A stretch of 64,000 bases of DNA from Candidatus Heimdallarchaeota archaeon (GCA_030668875.1 DAOVER010000006.1:1-64000), one strand, 5' to 3'; numbered from the stretch's first letter, positions 17,193 to 25,934 are shown. Notes: generated by a model from the sequence alone, not told the origin. A program made the numbers and translations.

Positions 17193-17903
17193 TTAAGAAT
17201 TTTCTGAGAGCATATCTTCATCGATCATATGTTGAACGGCTAGAATTTGTGAGATTACTGCAAAAAGATCTAATCCCTCTTGGTAAATAGCTATTTTCTT
17301 ATCAACGAGCTCATTTGGAATATTTTCTATTTCTCCATGGGGATAAGCACCAAAAATAAGCAAGGGATTAGTTGCATCATATATTTGTTTAGAGTATTCT
17401 GTAGAAGACAATTGTTCTCCTTTGACACTGAATTCTATAATGAGATCATGATTGCTTCGTAATTCACTAACTAAATCTGTGAGACTTAAATCTCTGAGAG
17501 ACATCAATGGATCATCTGATTCAGGTGGTACTGATTTTTCTTTGAACAATTGCAGGATTAAACCTTTAAAACGATCGCTGTTTTTAGGAAGTCTTATTTC
17601 CGGATTTAGCTCGATTACCTTATTTTGATTGGTATGAATAACAACGCGAAGACGTTGTTCACGGGCCATAATTGACCCACAGCAAGATAGAAGGGTAAAA
17701 TGAACAATATCTGGTCTTCCTCTTTTTTGAGCATCTGGCAAATCTTTTATAAAATTACTGTGATAGCTGGCATCAAGTATTACTTCTTGTGGTGTTTTTT
17801 TTAATTTAGAGAAATACTGCCTAACTTGTACATTCTTCAACAGTTCCTCAGGAAAGGTTTCAAGAGAAGACTCAGCAAGTAAGATGGTTAGAAATTTCGC
17901 CAT
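17193..17903 (-). CDS. nep1: Ribosome biogenesis protein Nep1 (Emg1), rRNA pseudouridine methyltransferase
   Basis: A roughly 236-residue SPOUT-class methyltransferase. Signatures are ILDASYHSNFIKDLPDAQKR, GRPDIVHFTLL and the knot region FGAYPHGEI near the C-terminus. Nep1 methylates N1 of a pseudouridine in 16S rRNA and helps small-subunit assembly. The start at ATG 17903 fits the family opening MAKFLTILLAESS; a TTG three codons upstream is possible. It lies upstream of the acyl-CoA synthetase on the same strand, 108 bp apart. Confidence 0.9.
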   Translation of the reverse strand: MAKFLTILLAESSLETFPEELLKNVQVRQYFSKLKKTPQEVILDASYHSNFIKDLPDAQKRGRPDIVHFTLLSCCGSIMAREQRLRVVIHTNQNKVIELNPEIRLPKNSDRFKGLILQLFKEKSVPPESDDPLMSLRDLSLTDLVSELRSNHDLIIEFSVKGEQLSSTEYSKQIYDATNPLLIFGAYPHGEIENIPNELVDKKIAIYQEGLDLFAVISQILAVQHMIDEDMLSENS

Positions 17904-18006
17904 GACAATCAAAATAGATTATCATTGGCTCTTTTTCAACTTTACTACTAATGCTTGTTAATAGTCAAACCAAAATTCCTAAAAGGGTACTACAAAAATT
18001 TAATCA

Positions 18007-18702
18007 ATGAGAAATTGCTTTTTAGTTGAGTACGAAAGGTTGGAATATACTAAGTCTCTAGAGTTACAAAGACAACTCAGAGTAAGGAAAGAAAGCAATA
18101 GAGATTACGATGATTTTCTACTCATTTTGCAGCACAATCCTGTTTTCACAATTGGAAGGAAGGGGAGCAAGGAGGATATTCTAGCACCAGAAAATCTTCT
18201 AAAGGAAGAAGGGATAGATGTTGTTAATGTAAAAAGGGGTGGAGAGGTTACCTATCATGGACCAGGACAGTTGGTTGGTTACTTGCATCTAAATTTATCC
18301 AGAGCTAATTTGAGTGTGGACCAATTTGTGTGGAACATGGAAGAAGTGCTAATACAGCTTTTAGATAACTACGGAATCAAAGGATGGAGATTGGAAGGGT
18401 ATCCAGGTGTTTGGATTAATCATCAAGCACGTAAATGGAAAATTGCATCTATTGGTGCAAGGGCTTCAAAAATGATCTCATCTCACGGATTAGCACTAAA
18501 CGTTAATACAGACATGGATCACTTCCAAATGATAGTTCCTTGTGGAATAACTGAATTCAGCCCAATTTCCATGAAACAAGTTCTTGAAAAAACATTAAAC
18601 ATAACTGAAATATACAATAAATTCGAACAATCATTTGAGAAAATCTTCAAAATGAAACTAGAAAAAATAACATCAGATAAACTTGAAGAGATGATAAAAT
18701 AA
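18007..18702 (+). CDS. lipB: Octanoyltransferase LipB
   Basis: A 231-residue LipB. It shows FTIGRKGSKEDIL, the RGGEVTYHGPGQLVGYLHL motif near residues 78-96 and the SHGLALNVNTD segment with PCGI near residues 178-181 that carries the catalytic Cys-Lys pair region. It transfers octanoyl from acyl carrier protein to lipoyl domains. Its TAA overlaps the ATG of lipA by one base, so the two are translationally coupled. Lipoylated targets such as GcvH are not in the window. LipB-type lipoate synthesis is uncommon in archaea, which often use LipM or LplA. Confidence 0.92.
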   Translation: MRNCFLVEYERLEYTKSLELQRQLRVRKESNRDYDDFLLILQHNPVFTIGRKGSKEDILAPENLLKEEGIDVVNVKRGGEVTYHGPGQLVGYLHLNLSRANLSVDQFVWNMEEVLIQLLDNYGIKGWRLEGYPGVWINHQARKWKIASIGARASKMISSHGLALNVNTDMDHFQMIVPCGITEFSPISMKQVLEKTLNITEIYNKFEQSFEKIFKMKLEKITSDKLEEMIK

Positions 18703-19589
18703 TGCCCAGACTTCGTAAACCAGAATGGATGAGAATAGGAAATATGGACAGAGAAAAGATTCGTGAAGTACAAGCAATACTCCGAAAACTGAAACTTCAC
18801 ACTGTGTGCGAAGAATCTATGTGCCCTAACATTGGAAAATGTTTTGAGAAAAAAACCGCCACCTTCTTAGTGATGGGGGATATTTGCACTCGAAATTGTA
18901 AATTCTGTGATATTAAATTTGGAAGACCTGGTCCTTTAGATGAAGATGAACCCGAGCACATTTTAGAAGCGGCAAAAAAATTGAGTTTAAGACACATAGT
19001 CGTCACCTCAGTTACAAGAGATGACTTACCAGATGGTGGTGCAGCTCATTATGCTAGAATAACAAAGAAACTGAGAAAATATGACGAAAATCTAATAATT
19101 GAACTTCTTATTCCTGATATGAAAGGAAAAGAGGAAGATATACAAACAATAGTTGACACAAAACCAGATATTATCAACCATAATGTTGAGGTTGTACCAA
19201 GATTATTCAGAAAGATAACCCCACAATCAAATTATGAAACATCACTTAAATTACTGAAACTTGTTAAAGAACTTGATCCCAATATATTCACAAAATCTGG
19301 CATGATGGTTGGGTTGGGTGAAACAAAGCAAGAAGTTTTTGATGTTATGAAGGATTTAAGAGAAGTCAATTGTGATATACTTACAATAGGACAGTATCTT
19401 AAACCACCAAGCTCAAATTTAGAGATCGAAGAATATATTCATCCTGAGATATTCAAGGAATATGAAGAATTAGCATATAATATGGGTTTCAAATTCGTTG
19501 CTTCAGCACCGTTTGTAAGAAGTTCATTTAATGCAGAAGAAGCAGATTTTTTGTTTGAAAATAACAAGGTTGCAGAAGAAAAGATTTAA
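18702..19589 (+). CDS. lipA: Lipoyl synthase LipA
   Basis: A 295-residue radical SAM enzyme with both iron-sulfur sites of lipoyl synthase. The auxiliary cluster motif is CEESMCPNIGKC at about residues 36-47 and the radical SAM motif is CTRNCKFC at about 62-69. The family segment TSVTRDDLPDGGAAHYA and the C-terminal RSSF motif (VRSSFNAEEA) are present. It inserts two sulfurs into protein-bound octanoyl. It shares one base with the lipB stop codon. Confidence 0.95.
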   Translation: MPRLRKPEWMRIGNMDREKIREVQAILRKLKLHTVCEESMCPNIGKCFEKKTATFLVMGDICTRNCKFCDIKFGRPGPLDEDEPEHILEAAKKLSLRHIVVTSVTRDDLPDGGAAHYARITKKLRKYDENLIIELLIPDMKGKEEDIQTIVDTKPDIINHNVEVVPRLFRKITPQSNYETSLKLLKLVKELDPNIFTKSGMMVGLGETKQEVFDVMKDLREVNCDILTIGQYLKPPSSNLEIEEYIHPEIFKEYEELAYNMGFKFVASAPFVRSSFNAEEADFLFENNKVAEEKI

Positions 19590-19650
19590 AAGAAAAAAAT
19601 AGAGAATCGAACAAAGAAAAGATAAGGGGCATTAGCTCAGCCCGGTTAGA

Positions 19651-19682
19651 AGTTCAATGGTTGTGCGCCATTAAACTGACAT
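19651..19682 (+). other. tRNA intron 1, in the D arm (position 23/24)
   Basis: A 32-nt noncanonical intron. The bulge-helix-bulge reads as follows: the exon strand GTTA pairs with intron TGAC (4 bp), the bulges are GAA (cut after GA) and ATG (cut after AT), and the inner hairpin is GTTCAATGG with CCATTAAAC around a 7-nt loop. The cut sites restore the D stem exactly. Confidence 0.85.
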
Positions 19683-19696
19683 GCGACTGGCTCATA

Positions 19697-19718
19697 GCTA
19701 AAACCTTTTTGGTGAGAT
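19697..19718 (+). other. tRNA intron 2, anticodon loop (position 37/38)
   Basis: A 22-nt intron at the canonical archaeal site. The exon strand CTCA pairs with intron TGAG, with 3-nt bulges TAG and ATA each cut after the second base. Excision leaves the loop CTCATAA. Confidence 0.85.
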
Positions 19719-19890
19719 ACCAGTTGGTCGGTGGTTCGAATCCGCCATGCCCCACCAATTTACCCGAATATTTTTTGAGCATAATATGAGCAAAACATTT
19801 TTGTTCAAAGTTAAATTATATAAAATGTTCTAACCACAATTCTTTATTATATACTAAGAAATTGTATATAATTGTAGAAGGTCATTAAAT

Positions 19891-20823
19891 ATGGATGTAA
19901 TTTTCAAAAAAGTTGTTGAAGATATTCGTGATTTACACATTCAAGGCGCAACAAATATCGCGGTTGAAGGGATTAAAGCCTTTTCAGCATTAACTGAACG
20001 CCTTGAAGTTTCGACACTAGATAGCCTTTTTTCAGAGTTAGAAAAAGCTCGCCAAGCTTTAGCCACAGCTAGAGCTACCGAACCAGCACTTCGAAATGGG
20101 TTAAGATATATTATATACAACTTACGTGATAAAGCAGCCTCCATACAAGAAGCTAAAGAAATTGTAAACACTTTCTCTTTAGACTATGTTAATTTACTTA
20201 AGGAATCTAAAAGAAAAGTTATTTCTTATGGTGCTCACAGAATTAAAGATGGAAGCATAATTATGACACATTGTCATTCTTCGCTTTCAACAGGTATTGT
20301 TCTTGAAGCACATCACCAAGGAAAAGACATACAAGTATTCTGCACTGAAACCCGTCCTCGCTATCAAGGACGTATAACGGCAAAAGAATTAGTTGATGCG
20401 GGTATAACTACAACGCAAGTTGTAGATAGTGCAATGAGATGGGTAATCAACAGATATAACGTAGATATCGTTATTACTGGTGCAGATGCTATCACAAGTC
20501 AAGGGACTGTGATAAACAAAATTGGGACTAGGTTGCTAGCCTTAGCAGCACGAGAAATGGACGTTCCATTCTATACTGCAATTAATCTTCTCAAATATGA
20601 TCCGAAGACAAGTATAGGTAAACTTTCAGAGATTGAAATGCGCTCTACTTCAGAAATATGGGAGAATCCTCCAAAAGGATTAAACTTTCTAAATCCAGCG
20701 TTTGAAACCGTGTCTCACGATTTAATTGATGGAATTATATCTGAAGCAGGTGTATTTTCACCTGCTGTTGTATATCTGATAGTTAAAGAGAAGTATCCAT
20801 TTATGATGATAAATGAAGAATGA
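19891..20823 (+). CDS. Ribose-1,5-bisphosphate isomerase (eIF2B-alpha-like)
   Basis: A 310-residue member of the eIF2B-alpha/MtnA/R15P isomerase superfamily. The catalytic-type segments are MTHCHSSLSTGIV (about 128-140), CTETRPRYQGR (about 151-161) and ITGADAITSQGTVINKIGT (about 197-215), supplying the conserved Cys and Asp. In archaea that hold type III RuBisCO this enzyme makes ribulose-1,5-bisphosphate from ribose-1,5-bisphosphate in AMP degradation. The RuBisCO gene lies 2.2 kb downstream at 23029, which argues for this role over translation-factor eIF2B or methylthioribose-phosphate isomerase. A TATA-like AATTGTATATAATTG region precedes the ATG. Confidence 0.85.
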   Translation: MDVIFKKVVEDIRDLHIQGATNIAVEGIKAFSALTERLEVSTLDSLFSELEKARQALATARATEPALRNGLRYIIYNLRDKAASIQEAKEIVNTFSLDYVNLLKESKRKVISYGAHRIKDGSIIMTHCHSSLSTGIVLEAHHQGKDIQVFCTETRPRYQGRITAKELVDAGITTTQVVDSAMRWVINRYNVDIVITGADAITSQGTVINKIGTRLLALAAREMDVPFYTAINLLKYDPKTSIGKLSEIEMRSTSEIWENPPKGLNFLNPAFETVSHDLIDGIISEAGVFSPAVVYLIVKEKYPFMMINEE

Positions 20824-21036
20824 AAAAAGTATGATTTTCAAGAACTGTAAACTCATCTTCCTTTAATAAAAAGTGGAGAATTTTATTCTATTCTTGTAAT
20901 TTTTATATTGTTTTTCTGGTTCTAGTTCATCATTTGAAAAGATTATTGTATTTCTGCTTTCAAGTCTTAAAATTGTTTTGTTTATTGGAGTAAATAAAAA
21001 GTAAATTAGTTTAAATACTCATTTGTTTATTCTTTT

Positions 21037-21450
21037 TTGATGGAGATTCAGGAGTATATCACCGAAGATAATTATGAAGAACAAACAAAAATAAACCATA
21101 AAGTCTTCAAAGAATACTACAATAATTGGGCTACAACACTAGGAAAATGGTATTCTATTGTCAATTATATTGATGGTTTTGCTGGATGCAGAGTATATAA
21201 AGATGACATGGAAAAGTTGCATTTTGGTTCTCCACTAATTGCTGCAGATACTCTTAATAGAACTCCCAACATTAAAAAGGCAAATGTTTACTTAGTAGAA
21301 AGTAAAAAGAAAGTATATAATAATCTTGTTCATAATATTGAAATTTGGAAAAAGAAGAATACAACACACAAAATCAATTTTCATACTTTTCATGGTAAAT
21401 TTGGGGCTACTTTCATTAATCTAAAAAAGCAAATAATGAATAATATTTAG
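21037..21450 (+). pseudogene. Truncated three-Cys-motif partner (TcmP) protein fragment
   Basis: A 137-residue frame that resembles only the N-terminal part of TcmP proteins: an opening with FKEYYNNWATTLGKWYS, then YIDGFAGCRVYKDD and FGSPLIAADTLN, the typical IDGFAG and GSPLIA landmarks. TcmP proteins are usually about 250-400 residues, so more than half is missing. The frame stops at 21450 just before a surface-protein gene. No three-Cys-motif partner is present nearby. The intact part is methyltransferase-like. I read it as a decayed remnant of a defence-type gene pair. A shortened functional protein cannot be excluded. Confidence 0.65.
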
Positions 21451-21507
21451 TAAATCACACAATAGTTAAATGTTCCTTTAACTGTTACCAATAAATTAGG
21501 TGAAAGG

Positions 21508-22767
21508 ATGAGAAAGAGGAGCTACAGAAGGATCAGTCTGTTTTTTTTAGTGCTTTATTCTGGCTGTTGTGTAATGCCTTTTAATGGGTTTTCCACAAAC
21601 AAAACACCTGTATGGGAGATTCATCAAGAAGGAATTATAAATCCAATTGGTATTGATATGGATAATAATATATTATTATACTGTTCTGAAGATGATGTTG
21701 ATCAAAGTAATACACGGTTTGTTAAGTATTCGAATTATAGCACTATTATCCTTGATAAAACTGTAAATATTAATTATGATTATCTCAGATGGGCGCGTAG
21801 GAGAATTGATTCACAAGGAAATCTTTACATAATAGGGATAGCGGGAGGTGATATTTACATAGAGGTTTTTGATAATGAACTTGATTTTGTGAAAAATATA
21901 ACTATTGATACTAAAGAAGAATTTCCTAGCATCACACCTAGTGATATTTTTATTACAGAAATTGGGAATGTTTTTCTACGATATACAGATAAATATAATA
22001 TTCTAAATGCAACACATGCAGAAAGAATTAACGGACTTTATAGGATAGATGAAGAAGGTGAAATCAAATGGCATTTATCTTTAAAGGAAATAATTAAAAT
22101 GGAAGCAGAATTTCTTTTTAATTTATCTGAAATTCAAGAAGACTTGCTTTTTGTCAGTTTGTCAAATGTTCTCTATAAAATAAACTCAAATCGAGGAAAA
22201 GTAAAATGGGAAAGAGAATTCTTGCAAGATATTACTTGTATTGCTTCAATATTAAATGATGTTTGTGTTGTTACAGTAGATTCAGTACAATTTTCATTTA
22301 TAGAATTAAACTATCTGTCTTATGAGAATGAACTGAAATGGGAGAGAACATTCGAATCTTTTGTAGGGCGGTTATCAGTAGAAAAAATTGAATCAAAATT
22401 AAACCAAATAGGGATATATATTGTAAATTTTGGTGAAGAAGGAATCTTAGGGGAAACAAATGAAACCTTTGTTGTCTTAGATCATCAAGGAGAAACACTA
22501 ATTGAAGAAAACTTTTATTGTTCGTCCTATTTCATTTACAAAAAGAATTTCTTTATGACTTCCATCAACTCTTATTATACCCACCATCAAAACATAACTG
22601 ATAACTCAATGCATCTTTTACTGTATAAATACGATGCACCTCCGTTTATTCCAACTAATGGTGTCGATTCAGATTTTTTCCATATCCTTCCTACTACACT
22701 AATTGTTGCAGTAATTTACATATTGAAACTAAGAAAACGGAATAAGAAGTTATTAAATTTCTGTTAA
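21508..22767 (+). CDS. Surface protein with signal peptide, beta-propeller-like repeats and C-terminal membrane anchor
   Basis: A 419-residue exported protein of unknown function. The N-terminus has basic residues and a hydrophobic stretch (ISLFFLVLYSGCCVMPF, about residues 10-26), a signal peptide. The body is made of beta-rich repeats recalling WD/PQQ propellers (LYRIDEEGEIKWHLSL, LYKINSNRGKVKWEREF, YENELKWERTF). The C-terminus has a membrane span (HILPTTLIVAVIYILKL) followed by KLRKRNKK. At least five N-x-S/T sequons (NYS, NIT, NAT, NLS, NET) suggest N-glycosylation by the AglB encoded at 45984. The tail of spacer, span and basic cluster resembles an archaeosortase substrate tail but lacks a known motif. 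Confidence 0.65.
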   Translation: MRKRSYRRISLFFLVLYSGCCVMPFNGFSTNKTPVWEIHQEGIINPIGIDMDNNILLYCSEDDVDQSNTRFVKYSNYSTIILDKTVNINYDYLRWARRRIDSQGNLYIIGIAGGDIYIEVFDNELDFVKNITIDTKEEFPSITPSDIFITEIGNVFLRYTDKYNILNATHAERINGLYRIDEEGEIKWHLSLKEIIKMEAEFLFNLSEIQEDLLFVSLSNVLYKINSNRGKVKWEREFLQDITCIASILNDVCVVTVDSVQFSFIELNYLSYENELKWERTFESFVGRLSVEKIESKLNQIGIYIVNFGEEGILGETNETFVVLDHQGETLIEENFYCSSYFIYKKNFFMTSINSYYTHHQNITDNSMHLLLYKYDAPPFIPTNGVDSDFFHILPTTLIVAVIYILKLRKRNKKLLNFC

Positions 22768-22990
22768 TTCATTTTAAAAAACGTTCTTTAAGCCATCTAA
22801 AGTAATAAAAATAGAATTGTTTTTTTACATTCGATGATGATATTTCTTAAATAGGTTTATGTATATCTGAAAATATGGAGAATTTCAGCTACAACATGCC
22901 ATTTTTTGTATTCAATAGAGCACCACTTTCTGTTAAAATCTAAAGCAGGTTATAATCATTGATATTTCACAAATTCAAAAATGAATGAAA

Positions 22991-23004
22991 CATATAATTT
23001 AAAA
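22991..23004 (+). promoter_or_regulatory. Probable TATA element of the RuBisCO gene
   Basis: An AT box (CATATAATTTAAAA) lies 25-38 bp before the ATG at 23029, the distance expected for an archaeal promoter with a very short leader. No ribosome binding site is evident, which fits leaderless transcription. Confidence 0.4.
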
Positions 23005-23028
23005 TAAGAAAATATCCTTTCTAGTACT

Positions 23029-24279
23029 ATGGATGAACAATATAAAGAATTGTTAGTTGCTCGTTACTATGTAGAGCATATTGAAAGCGTTGCAAAAGCA
23101 GCGGTGGAAATCGTAGAAGAGGAATCAGTTGGAACATGGACTGATTTACGCACTACTGAAGGGAGACCTCATGTTGCAAAACTTCGAGCTGAAGTATTGG
23201 ACACCAAAGTCTTCAAAGATTATGAAGACTACCAAAGCGGTGAAGTTACCATAGGTTTTCAAACTGAAACCTTTGATATGGAAGCAGGAATCACAAGCAT
23301 CCTTTCCATGCTTGCTGGAAATCTGTTTGGCCTAGGAGCACTCAGAAATATCCGATGGTTTGATGTAGACTTTCCAAGATCAATAGCTGAATACTTCCCT
23401 GGTCCCAAATTTGGAGTTGAAGGAGTCAGAAAAATAATTGGTACAGATACGGGAGAATTTCCAAATCGCCCTCACATAGGTACTATTGTCAAACCAAAGA
23501 TGGGATTAACTGCACAAGAATGGGCTGATGTAGCCTATGATGCGGCTGTTGGTGGAGTTGATTTTATTAAAGATGATGAAAACCTTGGTTCTCAACCTTT
23601 CTGTCCTATTGGTGATCGTACTGTAAAGGTTTTAGAAAGACTCGATCAAGCTAAGGAAGAAACAGGAAGAACAGTTATTCATGCGGTTAATATTACAGCA
23701 AAGCACAATGTGATGTGGGAAAGGATAGAAGAAGCTTTAGACAATGGAGCTAAATGTCTGATGATTGATGTTATCCTTACTGGGTTCCAAGAACTTGCTG
23801 ATATAGCTAGAGACCCAGGAATTAAAGTTCCAATTCATGTTCATCGAACAATGCATGCAGCTTTTACTCGTAGTCCTGTCCATGGGATTTCTATGCTACC
23901 CATAGCTAAAATAGTTCGTATGGCAGGTGGAGATCAACTCCATATTGGTTCGTATGGACAAGGCAAAATGGATACAGATATCAACCTTGAACTTAAACTA
24001 AAGGATGCTCTCCTTAATCCAATGTATGAATTCAAACAAGCTTTCCCAACTGCATCTGGAGGATTATACCCTGCTAAAATCCCTAATTTAGTAAAACATG
24101 GTGGAAACAATGTTATTATACAAGCTGGTGGAGGCATTCACGGTCATCCTGATGGGACTCAAAAGGGTGCTATGGCAATGCGTCAAGCCCTTGATGCAAC
24201 GTTAAAGGAGATAACTCTCGAGGAATATGCAAAAGACCATATTGAGTTAGCTAAATCTCTTGAAAAATGGGGTAAATAA
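23029..24279 (+). CDS. rbcL: Ribulose-1,5-bisphosphate carboxylase/oxygenase, type III large subunit
   Basis: A 416-residue archaeal RuBisCO. Active-site residues are present: TWTDL near 42-46, the Asn of LAGNLFGLGALRN, TIVKPKMGL near 151-159, the carbamylated Lys181 in DFIKDDENL, His in HVHRTMHAAFTR, and the loop-6 Lys in GSYGQGKM. The C-terminal AGGGIHGHPDGT phosphate-binding motif is also there. All catalytic positions I can see are kept, so this is not a type IV RuBisCO-like protein. The likely role is converting ribulose-1,5-bisphosphate from nucleotides, supplied by the isomerase at 19891, to 3-phosphoglycerate. No phosphoribulokinase is in the window, so a Calvin cycle is not indicated. 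Confidence 0.93.
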   Translation: MDEQYKELLVARYYVEHIESVAKAAVEIVEEESVGTWTDLRTTEGRPHVAKLRAEVLDTKVFKDYEDYQSGEVTIGFQTETFDMEAGITSILSMLAGNLFGLGALRNIRWFDVDFPRSIAEYFPGPKFGVEGVRKIIGTDTGEFPNRPHIGTIVKPKMGLTAQEWADVAYDAAVGGVDFIKDDENLGSQPFCPIGDRTVKVLERLDQAKEETGRTVIHAVNITAKHNVMWERIEEALDNGAKCLMIDVILTGFQELADIARDPGIKVPIHVHRTMHAAFTRSPVHGISMLPIAKIVRMAGGDQLHIGSYGQGKMDTDINLELKLKDALLNPMYEFKQAFPTASGGLYPAKIPNLVKHGGNNVIIQAGGGIHGHPDGTQKGAMAMRQALDATLKEITLEEYAKDHIELAKSLEKWGK

Positions 24280-24280
24280 T

Positions 24281-24297
24281 CCCTTTTTTTTATTTTC
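24281..24297 (+). terminator. T-rich terminator after RuBisCO
   Basis: A run of seven T with further T-rich sequence begins 4 bp after the RuBisCO stop codon. Archaeal RNA polymerase terminates on such T tracts without a hairpin. Confidence 0.45.
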
Positions 24298-24407
24298 TAG
24301 AATATTAATTTGTAAACACAGTTTCTATGATGGGTTTTTTTACCATTATTGGGTATTGAACAGAAAAATTAAAAATAGGAATGAAATCATTGAGAGTAGT
24401 TGGTTAT

Positions 24408-24482
24408 GCGCTAATAGTCTAATGGCCATGACTTCGGCCTTCCAAGTCGACAATCCGGGTTCGATTCCCGGTTGGCGCACCA
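24408..24482 (+). tRNA. tRNA-Gly (TCC)
   Basis: A 75-nt cloverleaf with encoded CCA. The acceptor GCGCTAA pairs with TTGGCGC, the anticodon stem TCGGC with GTCGA, and the loop CTTCCAA gives anticodon TCC. The T arm is CCGGG/CCCGG. No intron. Confidence 0.93.
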
Positions 24483-24524
24483 ACAATCACATATAAAAAC
24501 AGCATGTATAAAATAGTTTAATCT

Positions 24525-24599
24525 GCACGTGTAGTCTAGTTGGTAGGACTCAGCCCTGCCACGGCTGGAACCCGGGTTCGAATCCCGGCGCGTGCACCA
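24525..24599 (+). tRNA. tRNA-Gly (GCC)
   Basis: A 75-nt cloverleaf with encoded CCA. The acceptor GCACGTG pairs with CGCGTGC, the anticodon stem CAGCC with GGCTG, and the loop CTGCCAC gives anticodon GCC. It lies 42 bp after tRNA-Gly(TCC) on the same strand. No intron. Confidence 0.95.
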
Positions 24600-24706
24600 A
24601 TTTTATTTTTAAATTATTCATATATTGTAAAAAATGTAATACCGACGAGTCTTCTCGGTCATATTTGTTTTGTTATTTATTCTCTCAAAAGATTCAATGA
24701 GAACAT

Positions 24707-25870
24707 ATGAGTGAACACTTTATATTTAATTTTCCTGAGGAAGAGGAAGAGAAATCACCAATTGTTGATACCGATTCATTTGAAAGTGATGCTACAGATA
24801 AAGAATTAGAGGAATTATTACAAAAACAAGAAACACCACGAGATCGTTTCTCGAGCAATTCTGTTGATTCATATATCCAACAAGTTCTACGTACTAATAG
24901 AATCCTTGGTATAGGTGTCGGTGGTGCTGGATCTAATGCAATAAATAATATTATGACAAGAGAAGGTATTGTTGGTGCTACAACAGTGGCAGTCAATACT
25001 GACGCTCGACATCTCTTAAGTACAAAAGCAGAGCGGAAACTGCTTATTGGTAGAGAACTTACTAACGGAACTGGGGCAGGTAATGATCCAAATATTGGAA
25101 GAGCTGCTGCAGAAGAGAATGAAGAAGATATTCGAGAACTTGTAAGAGGTAATGATTTAGTGTTTGTTGCATGTGGTTTGGGTAAAGGTACAGGTACAGG
25201 AGCAGCTCCCTTTATTGCAAAAATTGCTCAAGATGAGGGGTGTTTAGTGGTAAGTGTGTGCACATTGCCTTTCGCATCTGAAGGACATGCAAAGATGGAT
25301 TCTGCTTTAGAAGGGCTAAATGCACTAGATGCACATTCGAATACAATAATTATTGTTCCAAATGAAAAGCTGCTTATGTATGCCCCAGATTTTACGCTTT
25401 GGGATGCTTTTAAGCTAGCTGACGATGTTTTGATCAATGCAATTGTTGGATTAACAGAACTTATAGTTCTTCCAGCAAGAGTAAATGTTGATTTTGCAGA
25501 TACAAAGAAAATTCTTAGAAGAAGTGGCCCCGCCGTTATTGGTGTGGGAAGAGGAAAAGGTGAAAACAGAGCAATTCAAGCAATTACTAATGCACTATCA
25601 AACCCCCTACTGGATATTGACATATCAACGTCTACAGGAGCACTTGTAAATATCAAAGCAAACAGAAACATTTCAATGACTGAGGTTGACACAATCACAA
25701 CAATGATTACTGATCAAATTCATCAAAAGGCAGAGTTTGTCTGGGGATGTAACATTGATGAGACCATGCCAGATGATGAAATAGCTGTAACTGTGGTTAT
25801 TGCTGAAGTTAGAACTTCACATTTAAATCAACCAGAAGACATTACAATAGAAGCTCTTTGGAGAGACTAA
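24707..25870 (+). CDS. ftsZ: Cell division protein FtsZ
   Basis: A 387-residue FtsZ. An acidic, low-complexity N-terminal extension (about 1-60) precedes the GTPase domain, which has GIGVGGAGSNAINNI, the NTDARHL segment and the tubulin signature GLGKGTGTGAAP near residues 157-168. The T7 synergy loop is NVDFADTKKIL near 262-272 and supplies the catalytic Asp. The C-terminal beta domain ends at residue 387 without an obvious conserved C-terminal peptide. It polymerises with GTP at the division site. The true FtsZ type is favoured over CetZ because of the T7 loop sequence. The unknown gene that follows (25935) may be co-transcribed. Confidence 0.94.
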   Translation: MSEHFIFNFPEEEEEKSPIVDTDSFESDATDKELEELLQKQETPRDRFSSNSVDSYIQQVLRTNRILGIGVGGAGSNAINNIMTREGIVGATTVAVNTDARHLLSTKAERKLLIGRELTNGTGAGNDPNIGRAAAEENEEDIRELVRGNDLVFVACGLGKGTGTGAAPFIAKIAQDEGCLVVSVCTLPFASEGHAKMDSALEGLNALDAHSNTIIIVPNEKLLMYAPDFTLWDAFKLADDVLINAIVGLTELIVLPARVNVDFADTKKILRRSGPAVIGVGRGKGENRAIQAITNALSNPLLDIDISTSTGALVNIKANRNISMTEVDTITTMITDQIHQKAEFVWGCNIDETMPDDEIAVTVVIAEVRTSHLNQPEDITIEALWRD

Positions 25871-25934
25871 CTCTCTCACTTCTCTATTTATTTTTGGGTT
25901 TTTATGCTTTCATTGATGTATATTAATAGTGAAT

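Larger units (their letters stand above)
19626..19757 (+). tRNA. tRNA with anticodon CAT (Met elongator or Ile2), two introns
   Basis: The precursor is 132 nt with CCA encoded. Removing 19651-19682 and 19697-19718 gives a clean 78-nt cloverleaf. The acceptor GGGGCAT pairs with ATGCCCC, the D stem GCTC with GAGC, and the anticodon stem ACTGG with CCAGT around the loop CTCATAA. The T arm is GGTGG/CCGCC. Without excision of the first intron the D stem cannot form. Both junctions fold as bulge-helix-bulge motifs, the target of the archaeal splicing endonuclease. CAT may read as elongator Met or, after agmatidine modification, as Ile; I cannot decide. It is not the initiator type judged by its anticodon stem, which lacks three G-C pairs. 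Confidence 0.92.

Noticed and set aside
19626..19757. Initiator tRNA-Met
   Set aside because: The anticodon stem ACTGG/CCAGT lacks the three consecutive G-C pairs of archaeal initiator tRNA.
23029..24279. RuBisCO-like (type IV) protein
   Set aside because: Catalytic Lys for carbamylation, TWT, Asn, HxH and loop-6 Lys are all present, so an active type III enzyme is favoured.
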